A DNA stretch of 64,000 bases from contig JADKGD010000002.1 in the NCBI GenBank assembly GCA_016717145.1, positions 124,001-188,000 on the forward strand, given 5' to 3'. This DNA comes from Saprospiraceae bacterium (GTDB lineage Bacteria; Bacteroidota; Bacteroidia; Chitinophagales; Saprospiraceae). Both the position numbers and the translations under genes were made by a program. The notes beneath the pieces are model-generated. The model was not told the DNA's origin. It saw only the letters and a program-made list of their open reading frames with translations, and did not search any database. Positions 1-9,045 of the stretch are shown in pieces (positions within the stretch are counted from its first letter, which is position 1; the number at the start of each line of letters is the position of its first letter).

Positions 1-682
1 CCTTGACTATTTTTTGGATACCAATCAGCCAGCCACATCATATACTCTATTCCACTTTTGGTCGTAGATGCTTTTAATTGTCCTTTGATACAGTATGAAG
101 CAAAAATATTTCCCATAGTACTATCTTCCCAGCCTGGAACAACAATAGGAATATTTTTTTCAGCTGCGGCTAACATCCAACTATCTTTAGGGTCTATCTC
201 ATAATATTGCTCCAAAACCCCACTGAGTAACATTTTATACATAAATTCATGTGGAAAATATCTTTCGCCGATAGATTCAGCATCGCTCCAAACTTTTATT
301 AAATGTTTTTGCAGTCTTCTAAATGCCTCTTCTTCAGGAATACACGTATCTGTTACCCGATTGTAATGATTTTCAAGAAGTTCCCATTCATCCTGAGGAC
401 TCAGGTCTCTGTAATTAGGAACACGTTTATAATGTGAGTGGGCAACAAGATTCATAATGTCTTCTTCCAGATTAGCCCCGGTACAAGAGATAATTTGAAC
501 CTTATCTTGTCTGATCATTTCTGCCAATGATTTGCCCATTTCAGCTGTGCTCATGGCGCCGGCAAGTGTAATCATCATTTTTCCCCCTTCGTTCAAATGA
601 GTTATATAACCATCTGCTGCATCTATCAGTGCAGCAGCATTAAAGTGTTTATAATGGTGCTTTAAAAATTCCGTAACTTGCA
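1..682 (-). CDS. Deoxyhypusine synthase-like protein (partial, 3' end outside window)
   Basis: About 227 residues are visible from an ATG at 680-682 to the left window edge, where the frame is still open. The stretch CTGANLEEDIMNLVAH and the preceding MITLAGAMSTAEMG match the NAD-dependent deoxyhypusine synthase fold family. Bacteria lack eIF5A, so bacterial members are not expected to make hypusine; some are known to form homospermidine or related polyamines by aminobutyl transfer. The catalytic lysine of the family lies near the C-terminus and would be beyond the edge, so it cannot be checked here. The gene follows the arginine decarboxylase gene by 54 bases on the same strand, which supports a polyamine operon. 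Family call is firm, substrate is inference. Confidence 0.85.
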
Positions 683-736
683 TATATAAAATATTTCATT
701 TTTGTTAAAAAATAAATTAATACTTTTGCATTCGCA

Positions 737-2134
737 TTAATATCCAAGGATTTTGAGCATTTGATCTACTGTTTGTTCTTCCCTATATAGCCTGTCAACC
801 ATATTTCCTTTATCGTCTCTGTCAATAATAATTTGCTGAGGTGAAGGAATCAAACAATGTTTGATTCCACCATATCCGCTTATGGCGTCCTGATATGCAC
901 CTGTATGAAAAAATCCTAAATAAAGTGGCTCTTCCTTTTCCGCATCATATGTAGGTAAATAAATCTCCTGATTCATATCTTCGGAGTTGTAATAATCTGA
1001 GTGATCACAACTTATACCGCCAATGCTTACTCTTGAATACTCGTTGTCCCATTTATTGACCGGAAGAAGTATAAATTTTTCAAAAATTGACCATGCATCT
1101 GGTATTGTATTCATGAGACTATTGTCGATAAGATACCACAGCTCGGAATCATTTTGTTGTTTTTGTTCAAGTACCGAAAAAATTATTGCCCCACTTTCTC
1201 CAACTGTATATTTGCCAAATTCAGTAAAAATATGCGGTTCAGCTATGCCCTCTTCCTGACACACCTCTTTAATGTTGGTAATCAGCTCATTAATCATATA
1301 TTTATAATCATACTCAAAACCCAGATTGTTTCTTATGGGAAGCCCACCTCCAAGATTAATTGAGTCAAGCGTAGGACAAATTTTCTTTAATTCTGCAAAA
1401 ATCTTGAGTGCTTTTCTGAACTCACCCCAGTAATATAAATTATCTTTTATTCCGGAATCTACAAAAAAATGAAGCATCTTCAGATTTATTCTCTTCTTTC
1501 GTGAAATCTTAGTTTTGTAAAATTCAATAATATCAGCACTTCTGATGCCTAACCTTGAAGTATAATAAGCCGATTGAGGTTCTTCGTTAATGGCCATCCT
1601 CAAGCCTATTGTCACTTCACCTTTTGTCTTGGCATAAATCCTATCGAGTTCTAGTTTTGAATCAAGAACTGGAATAACATTTTCAAAACCATCTTCAATC
1701 AAACCCACAATTTTGTTTAAATAATCTTCGGTTTTATGTCCATTTTGTATCAGAATGGTTTTTTTACTAATCTTACCCTTTTCGTATAATATTCTTACAA
1801 TATCTATATCAAAAGATGATGACGTTTCCAAATGTACATCATGTTCGAGTGCTTCTTCAATAACATGAGAAAAATGGCAACATTTAGTACAGTAGCAATA
1901 AAAGTAGTCCCCTTTATAATTATTGGCTTTCATTGCTTTATGAAAAAAATTCTTTGCTTTTTTAATCTGATCTCCGATTCTGGGCAAATAAGTCATCCTA
2001 AAAGGAGTGCCATATTTATCTATCAAATACTTTAGCGAAATCCCATGAAAAGTGAGACTTCCCTGATTGAGATCAAATCCTTCTTGTGGAAAATAATATG
2101 TCTGGTTAATTAATTGAAAATATGTGTTTTTCAT
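737..2134 (-). CDS. speA: Arginine decarboxylase, PLP-dependent, fold III
   Basis: A 465-residue protein of the alanine-racemase-fold decarboxylases that would convert arginine to agmatine, the first step of polyamine synthesis. The PLP-binding lysine is about residue 84 in CYCTKCCHF, followed by the strand VHLETSSSFD. The glycine loop for the cofactor phosphate is INLGGGLP near residue 262, and EFGKYTVGESGA is the usual acidic/Arg segment. I place the start at the ATG at 2132-2134; an upstream in-frame codon at 2176 would add 14 residues that look unlike the family. Length fits the short Bacteroidota form, about 460 residues, not the 630-residue proteobacterial SpeA. It is the first gene of a two-gene unit with the deoxyhypusine-synthase-like gene. 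Arginine rather than ornithine or diaminopimelate as substrate is by family resemblance. Confidence 0.85.
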   Translation of the reverse strand: MKNTYFQLINQTYYFPQEGFDLNQGSLTFHGISLKYLIDKYGTPFRMTYLPRIGDQIKKAKNFFHKAMKANNYKGDYFYCYCTKCCHFSHVIEEALEHDVHLETSSSFDIDIVRILYEKGKISKKTILIQNGHKTEDYLNKIVGLIEDGFENVIPVLDSKLELDRIYAKTKGEVTIGLRMAINEEPQSAYYTSRLGIRSADIIEFYKTKISRKKRINLKMLHFFVDSGIKDNLYYWGEFRKALKIFAELKKICPTLDSINLGGGLPIRNNLGFEYDYKYMINELITNIKEVCQEEGIAEPHIFTEFGKYTVGESGAIIFSVLEQKQQNDSELWYLIDNSLMNTIPDAWSIFEKFILLPVNKWDNEYSRVSIGGISCDHSDYYNSEDMNQEIYLPTYDAEKEEPLYLGFFHTGAYQDAISGYGGIKHCLIPSPQQIIIDRDDKGNMVDRLYREEQTVDQMLKILGY

Positions 2135-2335
2135 TGAACAGCATAAAATTGGTTTTGAGAAAAAAAATGAACACAAAGAAACAATATTTACAAGGAATTA
2201 TTATCATCTCCGGACAAAGAAAATGTGCGCCTTTAAAGAATTTAATTAAAGAAGATTTAAAATTTGCAACTAACGAATTAAAATAAACTTCTTTATATCA
2301 ATGTCGTTTATCAAAAAATATTCCTGTTTATTTGT

Positions 2336-2373
2336 TTTGTAATAAAAAAAGTGAGAAGATTATCTTAATTTTG
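2336..2373 (+). promoter_or_regulatory. Bacteroidota-type promoter upstream of the barrel protein gene
   Basis: TAATTTTG at 2366-2373 matches the -7 consensus TAnnTTTG; a TTTTG at 2335-2339 could be the -33 box, although the 26-base gap is longer than usual. The box ends 22 bases before the start codon at 2396. Confidence 0.5.
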
Positions 2374-2395
2374 TCTTTATTTAAAATGATACTAT

Positions 2396-3394
2396 ATGAA
2401 ACATTTATTTTTTACTTTATATTTAATGGCAGGCCTTTCTTCTGTCACTTTTGCTCAAGAAGATGATAAGATGAAGCTTGATAATCTAAAATATTATCTT
2501 TCTTCTATTAAAGATAATGTTCAATCCATGAGATATTACACTGATTCCGTTAAAATAGTCGGTTTACTTGATCAAATAGACGTTTTAGCATCAAGTTTAG
2601 AAGTAGAATTAAATAACATTATTCTTCCGGAACCTGAAAATATGCCGATAAATGAACCTGAACCTATGGAGCCTGCCAAAATTGAAAATCTCGACGATTA
2701 TTCCTGGAAGGGCGACACTATTAATGAAGAGAATGAAGACGATAATCAAAGAGGTATGGGTATTTCAAAATTTATGCCTTTTAAAAACAAATTTAACACC
2801 AGTTTTGAAATTCAATTTGGAATTAATAGCTTAATGCAAGGGAACGATGCGCCTTCCGGAGTATTGACTCCTGATATTAACACTGGTGGATCATGGTATT
2901 GGGATTTTGCATTGATGAGAAGAGCAAGATTAGGGGGCAAGTCAAGCAAAATTGCCTTAAATTATGGGATAAGTTATTTGAAAAACAGATTTAAAATAGA
3001 AAATGATATAAGACTTACAAATATTGACGGAACACCTTTTTTTACACCCATATCAGATGTGAAAGAAAATCCAAAACTCAATATAGGTTATATCAATATA
3101 CCACTAAGCCTTAGTTTCCAATTATCCAAAAAAATGACCTTACAGCTTGGTGGTTATATAGGTTACAGAGTTCATACAGTTCAAAAATTTGAACTAAAAC
3201 CACCAGGTGAAAAAATTGAAGAGCAGAGATATGCAGGATATGCTTTAAATAATTGGATCTATGGTGGTACAGTGTCAATAGGAATAGGAAGTTTTGACCT
3301 CATTGGAAGATATAATATTTCAAAATTGTTTAAAGACAATCCCAATTATGACTATAATACCTTTATGATTGGAACATCGATTAGTCTTTTTTAA
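2396..3394 (+). CDS. Outer-membrane beta-barrel protein
   Basis: A 332-residue protein with a signal peptide (about residues 1-20, ending SVTFAQ). Residues 22-75 form a charged, probably helical segment, followed by a Pro/Glu-rich linker (about 80-95). From about residue 125 the chain alternates polar and hydrophobic residues in strands with many aromatic residues and ends in MIGTSISLF, the terminal Phe typical of outer-membrane barrels. I recognise the fold class but not a named family. It stands alone: the upstream neighbour is divergent and the next gene lies 149 bases downstream. A periplasmic helical part joined to a barrel suggests an envelope role, which is inference. Confidence 0.7.
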   Translation: MKHLFFTLYLMAGLSSVTFAQEDDKMKLDNLKYYLSSIKDNVQSMRYYTDSVKIVGLLDQIDVLASSLEVELNNIILPEPENMPINEPEPMEPAKIENLDDYSWKGDTINEENEDDNQRGMGISKFMPFKNKFNTSFEIQFGINSLMQGNDAPSGVLTPDINTGGSWYWDFALMRRARLGGKSSKIALNYGISYLKNRFKIENDIRLTNIDGTPFFTPISDVKENPKLNIGYINIPLSLSFQLSKKMTLQLGGYIGYRVHTVQKFELKPPGEKIEEQRYAGYALNNWIYGGTVSIGIGSFDLIGRYNISKLFKDNPNYDYNTFMIGTSISLF

Positions 3395-3542
3395 TCTGAT
3401 AAAAATTGTATCAAACAGCCTTTACATACTATACTTTTTGAAGGACATTTAATTTTTTCATTACTGAATAACAAGCTGATTTTTGACGTCTTAGCAATAA
3501 TTAGCTTAAATTGCGACGTTTATTTAGTATAGCGCATTGTAA

Positions 3543-4712
3543 ATGGTATTGTTTAACAAGAACAATTATTGGAAACTTATCCTTATGGTAATAGGTGCAA
3601 CTATTCTTGGTGCCACCATTATATACTCAAATTATCTTGCAGAAAAATTAAAAGCCAATGAAGAAAAAAATATTGTTTTATATACTAAGGCAATAAAAGA
3701 ATTACTAATAGAACTTGGAAAGACTGAAAATAATGATGAAGCCTATTTAAATTTTCTGACTATGGTAAGGGATACCTTTCCTCTCCCTGTCATTTCGGAA
3801 GATGAAAACGGAAACCTTGAAGGTCAAAATTTTAGTGAAAAGGAAATCAGGAATCAGGAATTTTTGGAACGTAAAAAACAAGCTTTTCTTGACGAAGGGC
3901 GAATTCCCATTTCAGGTTCTGGATATGCTACCAATATCTATTGTTTTAACTCTCCATTATTAGGTTATATAAAACTATTTCCTTTGGTGCAGGGATTGCT
4001 GGTAGGCTTGTATATTGCTTTGGGATATTTCTTATTTAGCGCATCCAGGAGATCTGAACAAAATAGAGTTTGGGCAGGAATGGCAAAAGAAACAGCACAT
4101 CAGTTAGGTACTCCTATTAGTGCCATTTTAGGCTGGATAGAATATTTGAAAGATAATTTTGCAGACCAGCCAGACAAAATGGATGTTTTGAAAGAATTGA
4201 CAAAAGACGTTGATCGGCTCGAGCTTGTAGCTGATCGTTTTTCAAAAATCGGATCTGATCCAATTCTTCAGCCCGCAGATATATTTAAGGAAATAAACGA
4301 AGTCAAAGAGTACCTTGAAAGAAGATCTCCAAGAAAAATAATATTTGATTTTAATCCACCTGAACATGAAATTAATGTAATGATAAACAAGCATTTGTTC
4401 GCCTGGGTTATTGAAAATCTTATAAGGAACTCTTTAGATGCAATGGATGGAAAAGGTATTATTTCCTGTAAAGTTTACAAACAAAATAATTATGTTATTA
4501 TTGAACTTTCTGATACGGGTCATGGAATCCCTTCGAACAAATTTAAGTCGGTATTTAGCCCTGGCTATTCTACAAAAAAACGTGGCTGGGGATTGGGCTT
4601 ATCTCTTTCAAAGCGTATCATTGAAGAATACCATAAAGGAAAAATATATGTTAAGTCTTCTAAGCCCGGCGAGGAAACAACTTTTGGTATCCGCTTACCC
4701 ATCACGGGATAA
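3543..4712 (+). CDS. Membrane-bound sensor histidine kinase
   Basis: A 389-residue two-component sensor. TM1 is about residues 11-32, a sensor region of about 110 residues follows, and TM2 is about 144-166. The phosphoacceptor His is about residue 186 in AKETAHQLGTPI. The ATPase domain has the N box ENLIRNSLDAM, the G1 box DTGHGIP and the G2 box GWGLGLSLS, so it looks catalytically complete. This sensor type, with SRRSEQNRVW straight after TM2 and no HAMP domain, is common in Bacteroidota. No response regulator is encoded nearby, so its partner and signal are unknown. Its 3' end converges on the DUF4286 gene. Confidence 0.9.
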   Translation: MVLFNKNNYWKLILMVIGATILGATIIYSNYLAEKLKANEEKNIVLYTKAIKELLIELGKTENNDEAYLNFLTMVRDTFPLPVISEDENGNLEGQNFSEKEIRNQEFLERKKQAFLDEGRIPISGSGYATNIYCFNSPLLGYIKLFPLVQGLLVGLYIALGYFLFSASRRSEQNRVWAGMAKETAHQLGTPISAILGWIEYLKDNFADQPDKMDVLKELTKDVDRLELVADRFSKIGSDPILQPADIFKEINEVKEYLERRSPRKIIFDFNPPEHEINVMINKHLFAWVIENLIRNSLDAMDGKGIISCKVYKQNNYVIIELSDTGHGIPSNKFKSVFSPGYSTKKRGWGLGLSLSKRIIEEYHKGKIYVKSSKPGEETTFGIRLPITG

Positions 4713-4823
4713 TGTTCAATAGTCTTTTAATTTGTACATTTTATACCCAGCATTCTAAAAATAAATCATCTTGCCAAAAAATATACTACCAATTTATTTC
4801 TATAAACATCACTTATTCCTGAT

Positions 4824-5138
4824 TTAACCTTCTTCAACAATTTCCATTAAGGTTCTGAACGCTACGTATTTTCCCTGGTAACGATCGCTATGATCTTGTT
4901 GCAGTCGTTTAGCATCATTTGTCTGATACCGATTAAACGACTCCATATCAAATGCTACATATTGAATGGCGAATCCCAATCCATACTCGTCATCATCACC
5001 TAAAATTTTAGTTATTTTGTACCATTCAAAATAACCTGTTGCCATCACATCCGGAATATGTATGTTTTTCATCCACGTTAACCACTCTTCCTGTAAAGGG
5101 GATTCAATCTTTATAGTAATATTATACAATATTTTCAT
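4824..5138 (-). CDS. DUF4286 family protein
   Basis: A 104-residue soluble protein starting MKILYNITIKIE, with WLTWMKNIHIPDVMATGYF typical of DUF4286, a small ferredoxin-like-fold family found mostly in Bacteroidota. No catalytic motif is visible and the function is unknown. It starts 3 bases after the stop of the TPR gene, so the two are almost certainly co-transcribed and perhaps translationally coupled. Family assignment is from resemblance of the N-terminal strand-helix pattern and length. Confidence 0.75.
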   Translation of the reverse strand: MKILYNITIKIESPLQEEWLTWMKNIHIPDVMATGYFEWYKITKILGDDDEYGLGFAIQYVAFDMESFNRYQTNDAKRLQQDHSDRYQGKYVAFRTLMEIVEEG

Positions 5139-5141
5139 CGC

Positions 5142-6951
5142 CTATAATTCATCTCCTCTCAATCTTCTATATCTCTTCCTAGCTTCAACGGCAAACGTGC
5201 TACCGCTGTAATCGACAAAAAGTTTTTCATAAAGTACCTTAGCCTTCTCCGGATTCAACAAAACTTCTTCATAAAGTTCAGCAAGCTCAAAAATGGCATT
5301 ATCGGCCCGAATTTCATCATTAAAATTGTCAATGATTTTTTGGTACATTTCTACAACGAGATCAGTTTTTCTTTCTTTTTTATATATCTGAGCTTTACTA
5401 TACAGCACATCGTCTTCCAAACTATGTTCAGGAAAAATTAATTTTATGGAATCTAATTTTTTTAATGCTTCAACAAACTTATTCTGAAATGTCAGTAAAT
5501 CGGCCTCTGCAAACATCTTTAAGGTAACCTCGGTGGTATCCATACCAAGGTTATCTAAAATGAATACGGACATGTCTATTGCGTCATTTGAAATAAGTTT
5601 AGAAGTAGCACCTTTGAGTATTTTAAACTGTTCTTGTGCCCACTCAAAATCTCCGGAATAATATGATAATTTAGCATTGCGATATCGGGCGAGTTCACCC
5701 ATATAACCTTCTTTAAAATCCTTATCAACCTGACTGAATAACAAGCTTGCCTCCCATCGCTCGCCATTCATGAGGTAATAATCACCTAAAGAAAGTTTAG
5801 CTTTTGCAACCATTTCAGGTTGGAGTCCCCCGAATTGTCTTAATTCTTCCAAAATAACGATTGCAGTATCCAAATCATTAATAAATAAGGCCTCAAAATC
5901 AGCAAATTCCTGCATCAATGGGGCAGTTTGGGTATTTCTTCCTAGCTCATCCAGAAAAGAAATGTATTCTTTTTGAGTATCAAAAGATCCTCTTTGGTGT
6001 AGTTAAAATTTTCTGTGACTTTTGCTTTTTTGCTGTTCAAAAGGCCCCTTTTAGCGTCAAGATAAAAGCTGGTATTTCGACCATGGTTTGCCACTATATA
6101 CTCGTATGCCTGTATGGCTGTATCAAAATCATTATCTTTGAAAGCTACATCAGCCAATGCAAAAACCCTTCCTCCATTCTCTTCAAATTGTCTATCAAGT
6201 GCTTTGGCCTGACGAAGGGCTTTATCATATTCTTTTTTTGAATGAAGGTCCATTGTAAAAGCTCCCCATAATGTGATATATCGGGTTTTTCCTGAATTTT
6301 ATGGTATATTTGTTTTTGGAGTTCAATATACTCATTTTCAGTTAAAAAACGCTGCAAACTTGTCTGCACATTTAAAGAGTTTTGCTCCTTTTCTGCAGTG
6401 ATCAAATAATATTTTATCATGTTTTTGATGTCACCTTGCCTTCTGTACAGATCAGCTAAATTATAGACATACAAATCCGGGATATTTGATAATTTTTCAC
6501 CTTTCAAGTATGTCTCAATGGCCAAATCATATTTTGCCAGATTGGTAAATGTAGAAGCCAGATTAGATATGTTTGAAGGGTCAGGATTCAAATTGTCGAT
6601 TGCCTTGCGATATTCGATAGTCGCTTTGACAGGTTGTCCTTGTCTTTCCAGCAAATTTCCATTTGTTACATAAAGTGATCCGTCCGATGGTTCTTTTTTG
6701 ATTTCATCCTGAATAATTTTACCTGCTTTTGTATATTCCTTCAGGTCTAACAGGCATTGAATATATAGATTAAAGTAATTTTTATTGCGTGTATTTTCTT
6801 TATAAAGAGACTCATAAAGTTGCGCAGCTTTTTCATATTCGCCTGAATTATAATATTCAGTCGCCAGTTTAAATTTTTGCTGTCCAAACAATGTATTACT
6901 TATAAATATCAATCCCAAAATAGCGATAGTTAACCTAATCTGATCCTTCAT
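5142..6951 (-). CDS. Secreted TPR-repeat protein, interrupted by two frameshifts
   Basis: One protein of about 600 residues spread over three frames. It starts at the ATG at 6949-6951 with a signal peptide (residues about 1-22, ending NTLFGQ) and continues with tetratricopeptide repeats such as LATEYYNSGEYEKAAQLYE and IEYRKAIDNLNP. The frame breaks at a T7 run (6233-6239) and again at a T5 run (5970-5974, plus-strand reading). Adding one base to each run gives a continuous reading through KEYDKALRQAKALDRQF, then KKEYISFLDELG, then LMQEFADFEALF, with TPR-like helices throughout. It is probably periplasmic or outer-membrane attached and acts as a protein-interaction scaffold. DUF4286 follows directly. 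The function is unknown; sequence error is more likely than decay because the reading frames on both sides are clean. Confidence 0.75.
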
Positions 6952-7174
6952 ATAAATAAAACTAATCCTAAATACATTATAAAAAATATTAAACATTAAA
7001 ATATTCTATAAAGTTACGATTTTATAATTAAACATATAAAATCGGTTCCTAAAGCAGTATTAAATGTTTGTCTAAATCAAAACTTAAACTATAATCAATA
7101 GAAATTCTATTAAGTTTAATAACTAATAGACCATTTTTTAACGTCCTCTAATTCCGTAAAATAATTTTGTTCCC

Positions 7175-9043
7175 TTAAGATGAACGCTGCGCAATAGAAT
7201 GGTATCTTTTTATGTGTGGCCCAAGAAATATTCGGGCGTACATTCGAATTAAAGTTATACCTGAAATAACAAATCCCAAAGCCAGAAAAAAAGCCAGAAA
7301 TATCTGATCATATTCAATATGAGAAAAAAGTATGTCTTCTCCAATAAATGTTGTTGTAATAGGAAATCCTGCCAGCCCCAAACATGCTATCAAAAAAATA
7401 ACCGCTAGTTTTGGATGTTCATAAGAGTGGCCTTGAAATCTGTTAAGATCAATGCCTGCTTCTATTTTTGTTAATATGCGAAGAATTATGTATCCGACAG
7501 TTCCTGTTAAAATTACACCTGCCAGATAATAACTTATTTCATTAATGGTCAACAAATCATTAAATGATACCGCTAAGATTACCCAAAAATGATTCATGAT
7601 CAACAATGTCCACGCTACAAAAACATTTTTACGGCCCGCATAAGCCCTAAATACCAACATCAACCCAATAAAAGAAAATATTTCAGGCAATAAATCTACA
7701 ATAAAATCCGGAAGATTAAATCTTGATACCTGAATGCCAACCCCAATCATAAAGGTTGGAATTGTAATATAGTAAACATTTTTAATATTTATAAACCGAA
7801 GCAGATTGCCTATTTTTTTAAATGGTTTCCAAATCATCCTATCCAAAAGATCGTCCATATTCCATTCCTTAATACTCATTAGAAATAATGAATATTCCAT
7901 TTTTTTTGAAAAGTGAGTTTCAATATTATGATGCTTTGGTTCAAATTGATAAAATTGTTCTCGAATAAGGTAACTTACAGCCGATGGTGACACTAAAAGT
8001 TGATACGTTCTTAAGAAGGCATTCCCAGCGAAATGAAACAATGCAAATGTTTCAAAACCCAATGACAATTCAAAAAACATCAGCCCTATTTGAGCTACTG
8101 AAGCATAAGCTATTTGGCTTTTAACCGATGATTGAACCCTTCCGATCGAAGCGCCCACAGCTGCAGTAACGAGACCCACTGAACCGATCAAAATTCTTGC
8201 CAATACTTGCTGGTCCCAAAAAGGCATGGTACGTATTAATAAAAAAAGACCTAGATGCACTGATAGAGAACCATAAAAGATAGCACTTGATGGCGTGGGC
8301 CCTTCCATAGCCCTTGGAAGCCAGGAAGAAAAAGGAAATTGTGCCGATTTAGCACAAGCTGCAAGCAAAAACATCACTGAAATAAACATCCCAAACAAAG
8401 AGTGTCCTTCCAAATGATGGTGAACCAACTCATAGTTTTGCAGTCTTTCAAAAGTAATATTTTCATGCCATAAGTGATGACTTGCCCACATAGCAAGGAT
8501 AATTCCGACATCTCCAATTCTATAAATGGAAAAAACCTTTAATGCATTTTTTACCGGGAGATATCGATCTCTATAAAATGCTATCAATAAAAATGAAGTC
8601 AGCCCCAAAATTTCCCACCCAATAAAAAGCGTTTCAAGATTGCCTGAAAAAATTACCAATGTATAACCTGAATAAAATAAAAGAATTGTATAAAAAAAGC
8701 GCTTGTAGCCTGACTCTCTGTGTAAATAAATTCGACTGTAAGTTGTTACTAAAAAGGTTAACATTGACCCAACCAAAGAATATACGGCCGTGTTTTTGTC
8801 AAAATAAAAATCGACATAAAAGTCCATATGGTTACTAGCATAGATTGAAAATTCTTTTAAGTTAATACTTTCAAACCCGTCAATCCCCCATAAAACCAAC
8901 AAGACCAATATGCTAAAAAAATGAATTCCAACCATACCAAAAGCAAAACCAGATATCAGTTTTTCATTCTCCTTGGGTAAAAGTAAAGAAACAATAAATG
9001 CCATAAAGGGCCAAATAATTAATACTTCCAATATTCTTTCCAT
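7175..9043 (-). CDS. dabB: DabB: NuoL-like subunit of the DAB inorganic carbon transporter
   Basis: A 622-residue polytopic membrane protein of the NuoL/MrpA antiporter family, with about 14 hydrophobic segments. Motifs include TTYSRIYLHRESGYKRFFY and LAACAKSAQFPFSSWLPRAM, the latter the conserved Lys-containing helix of complex-I antiporter subunits. It starts 3 bases after the stop of dabA, the usual dabB-dabA style pairing. In the characterised DAB systems DabB lets cations pass and drives the cytoplasmic DabA subunit, which hydrates CO2 to bicarbonate. Name and role follow from the DabA partner; alone it could be confused with NuoL. It is the last gene of the long same-strand locus. Confidence 0.85.
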   Translation of the reverse strand: MERILEVLIIWPFMAFIVSLLLPKENEKLISGFAFGMVGIHFFSILVLLVLWGIDGFESINLKEFSIYASNHMDFYVDFYFDKNTAVYSLVGSMLTFLVTTYSRIYLHRESGYKRFFYTILLFYSGYTLVIFSGNLETLFIGWEILGLTSFLLIAFYRDRYLPVKNALKVFSIYRIGDVGIILAMWASHHLWHENITFERLQNYELVHHHLEGHSLFGMFISVMFLLAACAKSAQFPFSSWLPRAMEGPTPSSAIFYGSLSVHLGLFLLIRTMPFWDQQVLARILIGSVGLVTAAVGASIGRVQSSVKSQIAYASVAQIGLMFFELSLGFETFALFHFAGNAFLRTYQLLVSPSAVSYLIREQFYQFEPKHHNIETHFSKKMEYSLFLMSIKEWNMDDLLDRMIWKPFKKIGNLLRFINIKNVYYITIPTFMIGVGIQVSRFNLPDFIVDLLPEIFSFIGLMLVFRAYAGRKNVFVAWTLLIMNHFWVILAVSFNDLLTINEISYYLAGVILTGTVGYIILRILTKIEAGIDLNRFQGHSYEHPKLAVIFLIACLGLAGFPITTTFIGEDILFSHIEYDQIFLAFFLALGFVISGITLIRMYARIFLGPHIKRYHSIAQRSS

Positions 9044-9045
9044 AA

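Noticed and set aside
721..728. A perfect TAnnTTTG box (TACTTTTG) on the plus strand
   Set aside because: No plus-strand gene starts downstream before 2396; the box lies between two minus-strand polyamine genes, so it is probably a chance match.
7175..9043. NuoL of respiratory complex I
   Set aside because: It is paired with DabA at 3 bases distance and no other nuo gene of the complex-I set is next to it; DabB fits better.
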